Source of the DNA: Desulfobulbus oligotrophicus
Lineage (GTDB): Bacteria > Desulfobacterota > Desulfobulbia > Desulfobulbales > Desulfobulbaceae
Direction of reading: 5' to 3'
DNA length: 64,000 nt
Assembly (NCBI RefSeq): GCF_016446285.1
Contig: NZ_CP054140.1
Span: 2,523,501-2,587,500 of the forward strand
In this document: piece after piece, positions 35,624 through 44,268 of the stretch
How the letters are laid out: each line of letters opens with the position of its first letter
How positions within the stretch are numbered: position 1 is the first letter of the stretch
Translations under genes and position numbers: made by a program
Notes under the pieces: model-generated
What the model was told of the DNA's origin: nothing
The model's database searches: none
Seen by the model: the letters and a program-made list of their open reading frames with translations, nothing else

Positions 35624-38086
35624 TCAGACTGCCCGGTTTGCCCAGACACGATGCTCAAAAAAGGCAATCAGTATATACAAAAAAAGGGCACACCCAATGA
35701 CCGTTGAAAAGCCACCGTGCAGAGCCACCAGGATCGCCACCATGGTACTGATGACCGAAAAGAAACCATTCACTCCCCAGGCCAGAGGAATCCATTCGGG
35801 ATACCATTTGCCCAGACGAAGCAATCCAAGGGGAAACGGCATCCCCATCCAGAACGCCAGGCCGCCGATCAGTCCGATACTGACAACTGCCCGCACGGTA
35901 AGAGGCCAGGCAGCTCCCAGTTGGAAGATATATGACAGCAGCCACAGGTACAGACAGGCCACCACCACAATAACCGTGCAGACAAGCATAACCGGTCGTC
36001 TAGAACCCCATGACCATTCACGCAGCCAAGTCATCTGTTGCAAACGCTTAACAGCGCCGCTTCCCAGTCCTGCAAAAAAGAGAAACGAAGGCACAATCAC
36101 TGCCATTGCCAGTATTGGGTCACGTAAAAAGACGATCCATTGCTGCATGAATGTAATTTCCACAAAAAAGAACGCCAGACCCAAGGCTGCAAAGTAGACA
36201 ATCCAGGCAGCTCTCTCTTTTCGGCCCAGGCTGATTTGCCTGTGTTTGCGCATAAACGGGCGTAAGGGTAAAAAAATTGCCGGTACACTGATGACAAGAG
36301 CCACGGCAAACGACATCCACAACAGCAGGTATTCCCATTCCAACAGAGCCGCGCTCCCGCTTGTTCGCTGTGTCCACAGAGAAGGTAAGGAAGACCAGCG
36401 AAAGAAATGGCTGAACCAGGGACGATCATCAACAGCAGGCGTCACATGAAAGGTTGCTGACAGTGGATGAGCAACGCCCTGTCGCAGGGCAGATATCGCC
36501 TCATACAGATAGGGTTGATCAAGAACACTGATTTGATTGACTTCGCTGCTTTTCAGACCGGGCAGCCAGTCAATATCAAAGGCCCGCTCCTTGCAAAAAA
36601 CCCTGACTGTATCCTGCTGGTAATGTGATAACGGTGCACGGCTGACCATAATAGTTGCGGTGTTCCAGGTTCGGATAACGATCAGATGGGCAAAAGGATC
36701 GCTGTTTGCATCCAGTCGCTGCATGGCAGCCATTAACGTTGTCACTGTCTTCAGAGCACTGCGCGGCGGTAGTTCCAGGGGCAGAGTCAGGCTTAACATT
36801 CCGTTATTCGTCAGGTGAGACAGAGCCAGCTGCAACCCTTCAACCGTAAAAAGAGGCTGAGCCCGCAGGGCGTGGCCACTTCCAGCACCAGCCGGTACGG
36901 CCGTGCCAAAAAGGGAGAGCTGGATCAGATCATACTGCTGTTGACTGGCCACTAAAAAGCCGCGGATATCACCTCTTTCCAGATGCACCTGTTTTTGCTG
37001 GTAGATATCACCGCTGAAGGTGGTGAAATCGGTGGTGATCAGATCAACCAGACCGCGATTTTGCTCCACAGCATCAATACGGACAGCCTGCTCCAGCAGA
37101 GCATGCCAGATATCCGTGCCTCCACCTGCCCCGGCCACAAGCACGTCCGGCTGCTTATCTATCAGGGCATAGGCCAGGGCCTGGGGAGTCCAACGAAGAA
37201 ATTCCATGGCCTGCCCCCCTTCACTGCCACGCTGAATTACCCCAACAGGATGTCCATCATGAAAAAGAGCGATCTGTTCCGGCGGCAGTACCGGAGCCAG
37301 CAGGCTTAACCCCGGCGCATACCGAAAGGGGATGTTGTTACTTACAAGGGCGGTATATTCGCCTACCGGCGTATGCTTTTCTGCGGCAACCCGTACTCCG
37401 GGCACCAGTAGTGCCTGTTTTAGCCCCTTATACTCGGACATGACCGGAACCAGAATGTGATTAGGCCAAACCAGGCAGACCACCGCACATACTGCAAGAA
37501 CCAGACGCCACAATCCTGTGTTGTTACGCCCGACAAGAACCATTGGTGCCAACAGGCCAACCAGCGCCAGGAGCTTGATGCAGTACTGTGGCGGCCACAG
37601 AAAGAGGAGGAAAAAAACCAGTAAAGTACCGCCTGCAGCTCCACAGAGATCGGCCCGATACATCCTGGCAACCTCATCCTGAAAACTCCGTAGGGTAAGA
37701 CCGATACAAAGACCGGCAAAGAAAAAAGGCACCGTGGTGACAGTGAAGACCGCTGCGAATCGAATCATCTGCCTCCCCTGCCAGATGATCTCCGGCGGAT
37801 TGAAGCCCAGCCGACCGATCAGTGACGCAGCAAGCAGCAGGGTAACGACAAAAAGAAGACTGCTGACGGCAAATGAACGGGAGAAGACAGGAACAAGGCG
37901 ATGCTGCAGCCGGCTGAGTACACTGCCCGAAAGACCAAACCCCAACAGGGCCATGCTGATAATCAGGTGGGCAAAATGATCCCAGTACATCAGGGAGAAA
38001 AACCGTAGGAGCACCAGTTCATAACCAAGGGCGGCACTGGAAACCAGGGCGACTGCCAGTGCGGCTTTCCCTGTTGTCGGCTTCAT
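35624..38086 (-). CDS. Large polytopic membrane protein with spermidine-synthase-like domain
   Basis: An 820-residue protein. N-terminal (about 1-215) and C-terminal (about 585-815) blocks of membrane helices flank a soluble Rossmann-like domain (about 220-560) related to spermidine synthase. A SAM-type glycine motif is visible (VLVAGAGGGTDIWHALL, then IDAVEQN). At the position of the catalytic Asp of polyamine synthases the sequence reads YDLIQLSLFG, with no acid, so aminopropyl transfer is unlikely. Many bacteria have such membrane-embedded paralogues of unknown function. It starts ten bases after the PCMT-like gene; same operon. Confidence 0.85.
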   Translation of the reverse strand: MKPTTGKAALAVALVSSAALGYELVLLRFFSLMYWDHFAHLIISMALLGFGLSGSVLSRLQHRLVPVFSRSFAVSSLLFVVTLLLAASLIGRLGFNPPEIIWQGRQMIRFAAVFTVTTVPFFFAGLCIGLTLRSFQDEVARMYRADLCGAAGGTLLVFFLLFLWPPQYCIKLLALVGLLAPMVLVGRNNTGLWRLVLAVCAVVCLVWPNHILVPVMSEYKGLKQALLVPGVRVAAEKHTPVGEYTALVSNNIPFRYAPGLSLLAPVLPPEQIALFHDGHPVGVIQRGSEGGQAMEFLRWTPQALAYALIDKQPDVLVAGAGGGTDIWHALLEQAVRIDAVEQNRGLVDLITTDFTTFSGDIYQQKQVHLERGDIRGFLVASQQQYDLIQLSLFGTAVPAGAGSGHALRAQPLFTVEGLQLALSHLTNNGMLSLTLPLELPPRSALKTVTTLMAAMQRLDANSDPFAHLIVIRTWNTATIMVSRAPLSHYQQDTVRVFCKERAFDIDWLPGLKSSEVNQISVLDQPYLYEAISALRQGVAHPLSATFHVTPAVDDRPWFSHFFRWSSLPSLWTQRTSGSAALLEWEYLLLWMSFAVALVISVPAIFLPLRPFMRKHRQISLGRKERAAWIVYFAALGLAFFFVEITFMQQWIVFLRDPILAMAVIVPSFLFFAGLGSGAVKRLQQMTWLREWSWGSRRPVMLVCTVIVVVACLYLWLLSYIFQLGAAWPLTVRAVVSIGLIGGLAFWMGMPFPLGLLRLGKWYPEWIPLAWGVNGFFSVISTMVAILVALHGGFSTVIGCALFLYILIAFFEHRVWANRAV

Positions 38087-38096
38087 TACACCCTGT

Positions 38097-38837
38097 TCAC
38101 TCTCGTGTGCCGGTCAGTGGTACAAACTGCACCGGCAGTACCTGGCGCATGGTTATCTGGCCGATGTCGTCCTTTTCCACCAGCATCAGATGCTGTACGG
38201 CAAAGGGAGTGCCCACCGGGATCACCAATCGCCCTCCTTTTTTAAGCTGGGCAATGAGTGGTGGTGGAATTGTGGAGGCGGCTGCAGTGACAATAATGGC
38301 ATCAAAAGGTGCTTCCTGCTCAAGCCCGTAATAACCGTCCCCCTCATGAACCGTGATGTTGGTGTAGCCAAGGCGTGCAAGCCGCTGACGACACTCTTTT
38401 GCCAGTTGTGGTATGATTTCAATGGAGTGCACCTCTTTAACCAGGTGCGACAGCACTGCTGCCTGATAACCGGAACCAGCACCAACCTCCAGTACCCTGG
38501 CCTCTTTGGAGACAGCGAGCAGATCGGTCATCAGGGCAACGATATAGGGTTGGGAGATAGTCTGCCCGTACCCGATGGGCAGTGGAGCATTGACATAGGC
38601 AACATCCTGTTTATTGCCGGGAACAAACTCATGACGGGGTACCTCACCCATTATCCGCATGATCTCCCGGCTGAGGTGACCACGCCCGATAGAACCGGAA
38701 GTTACTGTCACATCCTGCTCAATCTCTTTGACCATCTGCTGTCGCGCCCTGCTCATCGTATCCTCCTGCCCTGCCCAACCGGTGCTGACCAGTAACATCA
38801 GACCAATCAGCCACAGCCACCACTGTTGTTGTTTCAT
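38097..38837 (-). CDS. pcm: Exported protein-L-isoaspartate O-methyltransferase
   Basis: A 246-residue PCMT-type SAM methyltransferase that repairs isoaspartyl residues. SAM motif I is VLEVGAGSGYQAAVL, motif II is DAIIVTAA, and VPRHEFVPG with the post-motif region is typical. An N-terminal signal peptide (about residues 5-22, ending STGWAG) predicts export to the periplasm, unusual because SAM is cytoplasmic; membrane anchoring facing the cytoplasm is an alternative. ATG at 38837 has AAGGTG upstream. First gene of the three-gene operon. Confidence 0.92.
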   Translation of the reverse strand: MKQQQWWLWLIGLMLLVSTGWAGQEDTMSRARQQMVKEIEQDVTVTSGSIGRGHLSREIMRIMGEVPRHEFVPGNKQDVAYVNAPLPIGYGQTISQPYIVALMTDLLAVSKEARVLEVGAGSGYQAAVLSHLVKEVHSIEIIPQLAKECRQRLARLGYTNITVHEGDGYYGLEQEAPFDAIIVTAAASTIPPPLIAQLKKGGRLVIPVGTPFAVQHLMLVEKDDIGQITMRQVLPVQFVPLTGTRE

Positions 38838-39083
38838 CTCCGGCACCTTACATATCTATCCAGTTCAACACTCCTTCCGGTTATACACATCATACCCTAA
38901 TGGCTCTTTCAATAAAGACAGCACATAAAGGCGTTCCGCAACCAATCTTTCCGCCCCTGCAGGCTTGCCTTGTCAATTTGAAGCGAGCGTGCTACACACG
39001 ACCTGTTCACTGTACATCAGATTGCTCTGCACAGCAGCACTGCTGATAAATGGTTTTATATCCCTTTCCAACATCATACAACC

Positions 39084-39710
39084 ATGCCTGATCTCAGTAC
39101 CCTTGTCATGTTCAGTTCGGCGTCCGTGCTCCTGGCGCTGGCGCCGGGGCCGGATAACATCTTTGTTCTGACCCAATCCGCCCTTAAAGGAAAGCTCGTT
39201 GGTCTTGTGGTAACGATGGGGCTTTGTACCGGTCTGCTTGTACATACCAGTGCCGTGGTTCTGGGAGCCGCTGTTATCTTTCAGACCTCTGCCCTTGCCT
39301 TTCATGCCCTCAAGTACATCGGTGCAGGCTATCTGCTGTATCTTGCCTGGCATGCCTTCCGGGCAGGCGCAACCAGGGTGGACAGTCAACAGACACAGGA
39401 GATCAGCCTGTGGCGGTACTATGTGCGGGGCATTATCATGAACGTGACCAACCCCAAGGTATCGATCTTCTTTCTTGCTTTCCTGCCCCAGTTCACGAAC
39501 CCTGACAGAGGATCGCTCTCTTTGCAGCTCATTGTTCTCGGCCTGCTTTTTATTGTGGCCACCTTTGTGGTCTTCGGCGCCATCAGCCTGTTGGCCGCTA
39601 CCCTTGGTCAGCTGCTCGCTAAATCGGATCGTCTGCAGATACTCCTCAACAGAGTTGCAGGTACAGTCTTTGTTGGACTGGCACTCAAACTGGCCACAGC
39701 CGAGCGTTGA
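39084..39710 (+). CDS. LysE/RhtB-family amino acid exporter
   Basis: A 208-residue inner-membrane exporter with about six helices. LALAPGPDNIFVLTQSALKG near the N-terminus and NVTNPKVSIFFLAFLPQF in the middle are family signatures. These proteins export amino acids such as lysine, threonine, homoserine or leucine using the proton gradient; the substrate is not readable. Stand-alone, closed by a terminator shared with the convergent P-type ATPase gene. Confidence 0.92.
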   Translation: MPDLSTLVMFSSASVLLALAPGPDNIFVLTQSALKGKLVGLVVTMGLCTGLLVHTSAVVLGAAVIFQTSALAFHALKYIGAGYLLYLAWHAFRAGATRVDSQQTQEISLWRYYVRGIIMNVTNPKVSIFFLAFLPQFTNPDRGSLSLQLIVLGLLFIVATFVVFGAISLLAATLGQLLAKSDRLQILLNRVAGTVFVGLALKLATAER

Positions 39711-39761
39711 CAGCAACCTGTCGGCACGGTGATACTTTCCGGTCGCCAGTGCTGCCAAACA

Positions 39762-39794
39762 AAAGAGCTGGGCAGTTTTCCGACCCGGCTCTTT
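39762..39794. terminator. Bidirectional terminator between lysE-type and P-type ATPase genes
   Basis: Arms AAAGAGCTGGG (39762-39772) and CCCGGCTCTTT (39784-39794), 11 bp with one G-T wobble and an 11-base loop. T-rich on the plus side and A-rich on the other, located between convergent genes. Confidence 0.75.
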
Positions 39795-39814
39795 CTATCC
39801 TGTGCACAGTACGC

Positions 39815-42178
39815 TTAGTTGCCGCCTGTCGGCCCTGTTCCGTCGCGCAGACGACGCATCAGTCGCATTCCATTGAGCGTTACCAGCAAAGAGGCGCCGG
39901 TATCGGCAAAGACCGCCAGCCACAGTGTTGCCATATTGAAAAGCAGAAGGATCATGAAGATCACTTTAATCACAATGGAAAAAATGATGTTCTGCTGAAT
40001 AACAGCAACGGTCTTTCGGCTTAACCGTATAATGTAGGCAAGTTTGCCCAAATCATCGGTCATGAGTGCTATGTCCGCTGTCTCCAGGGCCGTGTCTGAA
40101 CCGGCAACCCCCATGGCGATCCCCACAGTGGCTGTAGCCAGGGCAGGAGCATCATTCACACCATCACCGACCATGGCAACCTTGCCGTACTTTTGATGCA
40201 TCTTTTGTACAGCTGACACTTTATCTTCCGGCAGGAGCTCACTATAAAATGCATCAAGTTCAAGGGCTTTCGCTATGGAGGCAGCTGTCTGCTCGTTATC
40301 ACCGGTCAACATGGCCACATGCTTCAGACCGGCCTTGTGCAGCGCTTTGACCGTTGCCTTGCTGTTCTCGCGCAAGATGTCGGCTACAGCAAAGATGGCT
40401 GCCACTTGCTCCCGGGTTCCCAGCAAGACAGCTGTTTTACCCTGCTTTTCCAGATCAAGAAGTTGTTCCTGATAGGGGATAAGATCGTGACCAAGTTCGG
40501 TAAAGAGCCGGGCATTGCCAATATACGTGAGATGTCCTTCCACTTCTGCCTGTGCACCCCTTCCAGGCAGAGCTTTAAAGTTCATAACAGACGGTAATAC
40601 GATGTCTCCCGCCCGTTTCATAACAGCCTGCGCCAGCGGATGCTCAGATCGATGCTCAATGCCGGCTGCCAGGGCCAATGCCTGGTTCTCAGAATAACCG
40701 TTAAAAACGATGACATCTGTCACCTCTGCTCTTCCCTGGGTTAAGGTGCCGGTCTTGTCAAAGGCAATGGACTTGATGGTACCCATCTCTTCCAGATAGG
40801 CACCGCCTTTAATAAGCACACCGTTTCGTGAGGCATTGCCAATGGCAGATACAATCGAAACCGGTGTGGAGATCACGAGTGCACAGGGGCAGGAGATAAC
40901 CAGCAGCACCAGACCATTATAAAACCATGGTGTAAAAGGTTGGTGAAGTACCAGCCAGGGTAAAATCATCACACCCGCTGCCACTATAAGGACAAGCGGT
41001 GTATAGTACCTGGCAAAGACATCAACAAATTGCTGGGAAGGAGCCTTTTGTGCCTGTGCCTCCTCGATAAGATGGAAAATTTTTGCCAAGGTGGAGTCAG
41101 CAGCCAGTTGGGTCACCTCGATCTCAAGAACACCATCTTCGTTCATGGTGCCGGCATAGACAGTATCCCCTTTGGTTTTTTCAACTGGTATGGACTCACC
41201 GGTGATGGTGGCCTGGTTGACTGCGGACGCTCCCTGGATAATTTTTCCGTCCATGGCAATGCGTTCACCCGGCCTGACGATGATAACATCGCCCACCGCA
41301 ATTTCCTCCACTGCCAGCAGTTCTTCCACATCACCCCTTTTCACCAGAGCTTCTGCCGGTGCAAGTGCCATCAGGGACTGAATGGATCGGCGTGTCTTCT
41401 CCATGGTGTATGCCTGGAGAGCGTTACCAAAAGAAAACAAAAAGGCCACTGCCGCCCCCTCGCTCCACTCACCTAAAATTGCTGCGCCAATAACAGCTGC
41501 GGTCATGAGCACATTCATATCCAATGACAGAGCCCGCAGACTGTACACTGCACTGCGCGCTGCATGAAACCCGCCTGTAACAATGGCAACGCTGTACAGG
41601 GCAATCGCAACAGACCGCGGCCCTGCAGACCAGTCCAGCACAAGGGCGCATCCCAACAAAAGCCCTGACAGAACAGTTGCAAGCACTCTCCGGTTTTTCC
41701 ACAACTGCGCAGGCGGTGACGGTTGCTGTAACAGCGAAGTTTCAACCTCTGCACCGTATCCCGCCTGTTGAACAGTCCGGATGATCATCTGGTCAGCAGT
41801 GGTGTGCAGAACAGTCATTTTCGCTGTGGAAAAGTTGACCGAAGCAGCGGAAACGCCGGGTAATGCCGCAATCCGTTTTTCGAGTTTCATGGCGCAATCA
41901 CCGCAGTCAAGACCTGACAGTCGGTAAACAGTCCGGGTGCCGCCCCCGGTGTCTTCCCCGGCCACCGCTGTGAACTGTGTTCTTTCATCAGGTCTATCTG
42001 CAGAGGAGGCAATGGTCCTTATAGCAGACAGATCAAACAGCGATTCATCTGCATGTTCATGGTTGTGTTCATGCCCGGAACAGCAGGAGTCGTGCTGCTC
42101 TTTTTGGGGCGTATGACTGCAACAACCATCCTCACATCCGATGTGGTTGATACCTAAGGGTATGCTGTTGGATTTCAT
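39815..42178 (-). CDS. zntA: Zn2+/Cd2+/Pb2+-exporting P1B-type ATPase
   Basis: A 787-residue heavy-metal pump of the inner membrane. It has a Cys/His-rich N-terminus (about 1-42), then one HMA domain with CxxC (GLDCGDC at 89-95). Downstream are the TGE motif in ATITGES, the CPC metal site in VISCPCALVIST, the phosphorylated Asp in FDKTGTLTQG, MLTGDN and VGDGVNDAPAL. The CPC plus the last-helix Asp (FADTGASLLVTLNGMRL) are features of the Zn/Cd/Pb class. ATG at 42178 is used; a TTG at 42208 lies inside the regulator gene. It follows arsR by seven bases. Confidence 0.95.
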   Translation of the reverse strand: MKSNSIPLGINHIGCEDGCCSHTPQKEQHDSCCSGHEHNHEHADESLFDLSAIRTIASSADRPDERTQFTAVAGEDTGGGTRTVYRLSGLDCGDCAMKLEKRIAALPGVSAASVNFSTAKMTVLHTTADQMIIRTVQQAGYGAEVETSLLQQPSPPAQLWKNRRVLATVLSGLLLGCALVLDWSAGPRSVAIALYSVAIVTGGFHAARSAVYSLRALSLDMNVLMTAAVIGAAILGEWSEGAAVAFLFSFGNALQAYTMEKTRRSIQSLMALAPAEALVKRGDVEELLAVEEIAVGDVIIVRPGERIAMDGKIIQGASAVNQATITGESIPVEKTKGDTVYAGTMNEDGVLEIEVTQLAADSTLAKIFHLIEEAQAQKAPSQQFVDVFARYYTPLVLIVAAGVMILPWLVLHQPFTPWFYNGLVLLVISCPCALVISTPVSIVSAIGNASRNGVLIKGGAYLEEMGTIKSIAFDKTGTLTQGRAEVTDVIVFNGYSENQALALAAGIEHRSEHPLAQAVMKRAGDIVLPSVMNFKALPGRGAQAEVEGHLTYIGNARLFTELGHDLIPYQEQLLDLEKQGKTAVLLGTREQVAAIFAVADILRENSKATVKALHKAGLKHVAMLTGDNEQTAASIAKALELDAFYSELLPEDKVSAVQKMHQKYGKVAMVGDGVNDAPALATATVGIAMGVAGSDTALETADIALMTDDLGKLAYIIRLSRKTVAVIQQNIIFSIVIKVIFMILLLFNMATLWLAVFADTGASLLVTLNGMRLMRRLRDGTGPTGGN

Positions 42179-42185
42179 GGCTGTG

Positions 42186-42554
42186 TTACCTGTGGCTAAT
42201 GTGCTCAATTCCTTGACTTAACAGAGAGAAGACGTGTTCATCATCAAGCGAATACCAGGCCATCTTACCCTCCTTACGATACTTGACCAAACGCGCGTTC
42301 CGCAGCAGCCGGAGCTGATGAGAGACAGCAGACTGCCCCATGCCGACGTGAGCAGCCAGGTCATGGACACAACGCTCCTCTTTAGACAGGGCATGCAGAA
42401 TCTTTATTCGCCCCGGCTCCCCCAGCATCTTAAAGAGCTCTGCAGCAGCCTGAGCGTCCTCTTCCGACAGGATCTCTGTTCTCGTCGGGTCAACAGCAGA
42501 CGGCTGTTCACCGGATGGTGCGCTGACCTCTGATTGTATACGTGGTAGTGCCAT
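42186..42554 (-). CDS. ArsR/SmtB-family metal-sensing repressor
   Basis: A 122-residue winged-helix repressor. The recognition helix is in GMGQSAVSHQLRLLRNARLV. The C-terminal helix has D105-x-H107-x10-H118-x2-H121, the exact spacing of the alpha-5 zinc site of SmtB/CzrA, so Zn(II) sensing is likely. ERCVHDLA resembles the alpha-3N metal motif of CadC but with fewer Cys. The ATG at 42554 has AGGAGC six bases upstream; the longer frame from 42617 runs through the promoter and is rejected. It represses itself and the ATPase through the operator at 42574-42589. Confidence 0.93.
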   Translation of the reverse strand: MALPRIQSEVSAPSGEQPSAVDPTRTEILSEEDAQAAAELFKMLGEPGRIKILHALSKEERCVHDLAAHVGMGQSAVSHQLRLLRNARLVKYRKEGKMAWYSLDDEHVFSLLSQGIEHISHR

Positions 42555-42573
42555 AACAAGCTCCTCACTATAT

Positions 42574-42617
42574 ATGAACATATGTTCATGTATATACCTT
42601 ACCAACGGATCTGTCAA
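42574..42617 (-). promoter_or_regulatory. Promoter and SmtB/CzrA-type operator of the zinc resistance operon
   Basis: On the minus strand: TTGACA (42617-42612), a 17-base spacer, and TATACA (42594-42589). The perfect palindrome ATGAACATATGTTCAT (42589-42574) overlaps the -10 end and the likely start of transcription. The half-site TGAACA is that of known Zn-sensing ArsR proteins. Repressor bound here would block RNA polymerase. Confidence 0.88.
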
Positions 42618-42912
42618 CAGATTCTGTCTGGTGGAGGCACTGCTGTACTGCTCTTTTCATACTGCACAAGCGGGTCCAGTGGACAATGATACAATATAAC
42701 CCGACCCTGGTCAGGGTCTGGCGTATCAGAAGTTTTTGCTGCCTGTTAACACGCTGGACGGTTGTTTACGTTGGTATGGAGAGTGTTGAGGTAAGCGGAC
42801 GCAGGCGGCGTTGCGCAACCTGCTGCACCGGGCACGGAGATGTGCTTTGGATGGCGGGCGGGGTATGCTGACTGATGTGTCGACCTGCGGCAGATCACCA
42901 CAGGGGATGCCC
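42618..42912. other. Intergenic region, no gene seen
   Basis: Sequence between the zinc operon promoter and the hairpin behind the DsrE-like gene. Short frames are present but have no ribosome-binding site or recognisable product. A small inverted repeat GACCCTG / CAGGGTC with a 2-base centre occurs near 42703-42718. Confidence 0.4.
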
Positions 42913-42951
42913 GTGCTGCGGGAGTCTCTTTATCCGCTGATCCCGCAGCAC
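42913..42951 (-). terminator. Hairpin downstream of DsrE-like gene
   Basis: Perfect 10-bp stem GTGCTGCGGG / CCCGCAGCAC (42913-42922, 42942-42951) with a 19-base loop, 15 bases after the stop codon on the minus strand. No T run follows, so rho-independent function is uncertain. Confidence 0.55.
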
Positions 42952-42965
42952 AGAACGATAAAGAA

Positions 42966-43325
42966 CTACAGACTGATCACCACGGCATCGCAGGACAGGT
43001 GAATCAACTCCACGGCCGTCCCCATCCGTGCACCTTCAATCAGATCCTCTTCACTGATGCCACGGGCCTTGGCGCAGGGTGTACAGGCAAGTACCGGCAC
43101 CTCATTGGCCTGCAGATATGCCATCAGATCGTCGGCAATATCCCCTGTGGCGGCCCGTACATGGTCAAGCAGGCCTTTCTTGGCAATATAGACAGCCTCA
43201 TCCAAGAGGAAAAGCGTTACATTTTTTCCCTCTTTGTGAGCCACTGTGGCCAGATGTATGGCCCTGGCGGTCCGGTTGGGGTTATCTGTACCACAGGCCA
43301 AGGTAATAACAACGTTGTCAGTCAT
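42966..43325 (-). CDS. DsrE-family protein
   Basis: A 119-residue DsrE/DsrF-like protein. Typical features are a beta strand then GTDNPNRTARAIHLATVA, FLLDEAVYIAKKG, and a Cys pair in VLACTPCAKARGI where sulfurtransfer members carry the reactive Cys. The ATG at 43325 has AAGGAGAT upstream. Proteins of this family carry sulfane sulfur or act in peroxiredoxin-like roles. It is downstream of the DUF2148 gene on the same strand (about 78 bases), so both may be one transcript. Sulfur carriage is inferred from the family and not shown here. Confidence 0.82.
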   Translation of the reverse strand: MTDNVVITLACGTDNPNRTARAIHLATVAHKEGKNVTLFLLDEAVYIAKKGLLDHVRAATGDIADDLMAYLQANEVPVLACTPCAKARGISEEDLIEGARMGTAVELIHLSCDAVVISL

Positions 43326-43403
43326 GCTCCATCTCCTTGATTGATCGGCTTTTTCATTGAACATCACACAGGAACGCATTTACAGCACCAGCACATGCCT
43401 GTG

Positions 43404-43967
43404 TTATGCCTTCTTAACAAGCGCTTCCTGGTTCCTGTCCATGAATGGATTTTTGCCGCTGACACTGAGCGGCATCGCGTAAATTATCTTCACCCCGTCT
43501 CCAAGTACACCCATTTCCAGCAGTGCTTGTCCTACAGTAAACATCACCCGATTGTCGACTCTGTTGTCCATGGCAACGCTTGCAGCAGAACCGATGGCAA
43601 TGCCAAGATCCCCGGTGTTAAACACACAGGGATGATCAGGATGCTTCTTTTTCTCCTCGCAATCGGCAAAGCCGCACATACCGCACGGATGGACTCCAAG
43701 CGGGACGATCCGTGTACCAAAGGCAACCATGGCCTGCGCAGAAAGGATATTCACCGCATCGCGTAAAAACACATCGGACAGGTTGTCACGGCGTGCCATC
43801 TCCTTCATCTTTGCCGAAACCCGGGCAATATCGTCCCTGTTCAACAGAGCAATCACAAGGTTATCCACGCCCTTTGCCTTTGGTGCAGTGCGAGCTGCAA
43901 TCATCATCTGCTGCGCCACAGCAGATACCGTTTCTTCCCGTATTTCCTGTTCAGTGACCACCTTCAT
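43404..43967 (-). CDS. DUF2148 ferredoxin-domain protein
   Basis: A 187-residue protein of the DUF2148 family, common in strict anaerobes and sulfate reducers. The Cys cluster HPCGMCGFADCEEKKKHPDHPC near residues 94-115 probably binds an iron-sulfur cluster. AIGSAASVAMDNRVDNRVMF and the following helix are the other conserved segments. Function is unknown. ATG at 43967 follows a hairpin at 44004-44034. Start supported by a weak GAA-rich region only. Confidence 0.85.
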   Translation of the reverse strand: MKVVTEQEIREETVSAVAQQMMIAARTAPKAKGVDNLVIALLNRDDIARVSAKMKEMARRDNLSDVFLRDAVNILSAQAMVAFGTRIVPLGVHPCGMCGFADCEEKKKHPDHPCVFNTGDLGIAIGSAASVAMDNRVDNRVMFTVGQALLEMGVLGDGVKIIYAMPLSVSGKNPFMDRNQEALVKKA

Positions 43968-44003
43968 TGTTCATCCTGTTCTTAAAAGTTATCTTCTTTC
44001 TGC

Positions 44004-44034
44004 TGCCCCTGTCTGAGCAGCACAGACAGGGGCA
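44004..44034. terminator. Strong 12-bp hairpin upstream of the DUF2148 gene
   Basis: TGCCCCTGTCTG / CAGACAGGGGCA (44004-44015, 44023-44034) with a 7-base loop. It is downstream of the gene at 44269-45990 and 37 bases upstream of the DUF2148 start, so it could terminate the former or act as a leader structure of the latter. The remaining gap 44035-44268 shows no gene. Confidence 0.5.
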
Positions 44035-44268
44035 TACCTTTTAACCGGCCTGTTGACCTGTCCATGCAGCAAGATAAAACCACCCGGAAAAAATACACCA
44101 ACACGGCCATCCATGGCATTGCGCCGTTTGTCAGCTGAACCGACTGGAGCTGTTGTCCCCTGTTGGTACAGGGTGTTTTTTCTAAACCAGCAGTGCGTTC
44201 TTTTTATACCAGCCAGCAGACGCTGTCAGTAGGCCAGGTACAAGCCATCCTGCTCTTGGTTTTGCTGC

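Noticed and set aside
42555-42617. N-terminal extension of the ArsR-family repressor
   Set aside because: The extension would be encoded by the operator and start at the -35 box; the ATG at 42554 has a proper ribosome-binding site.
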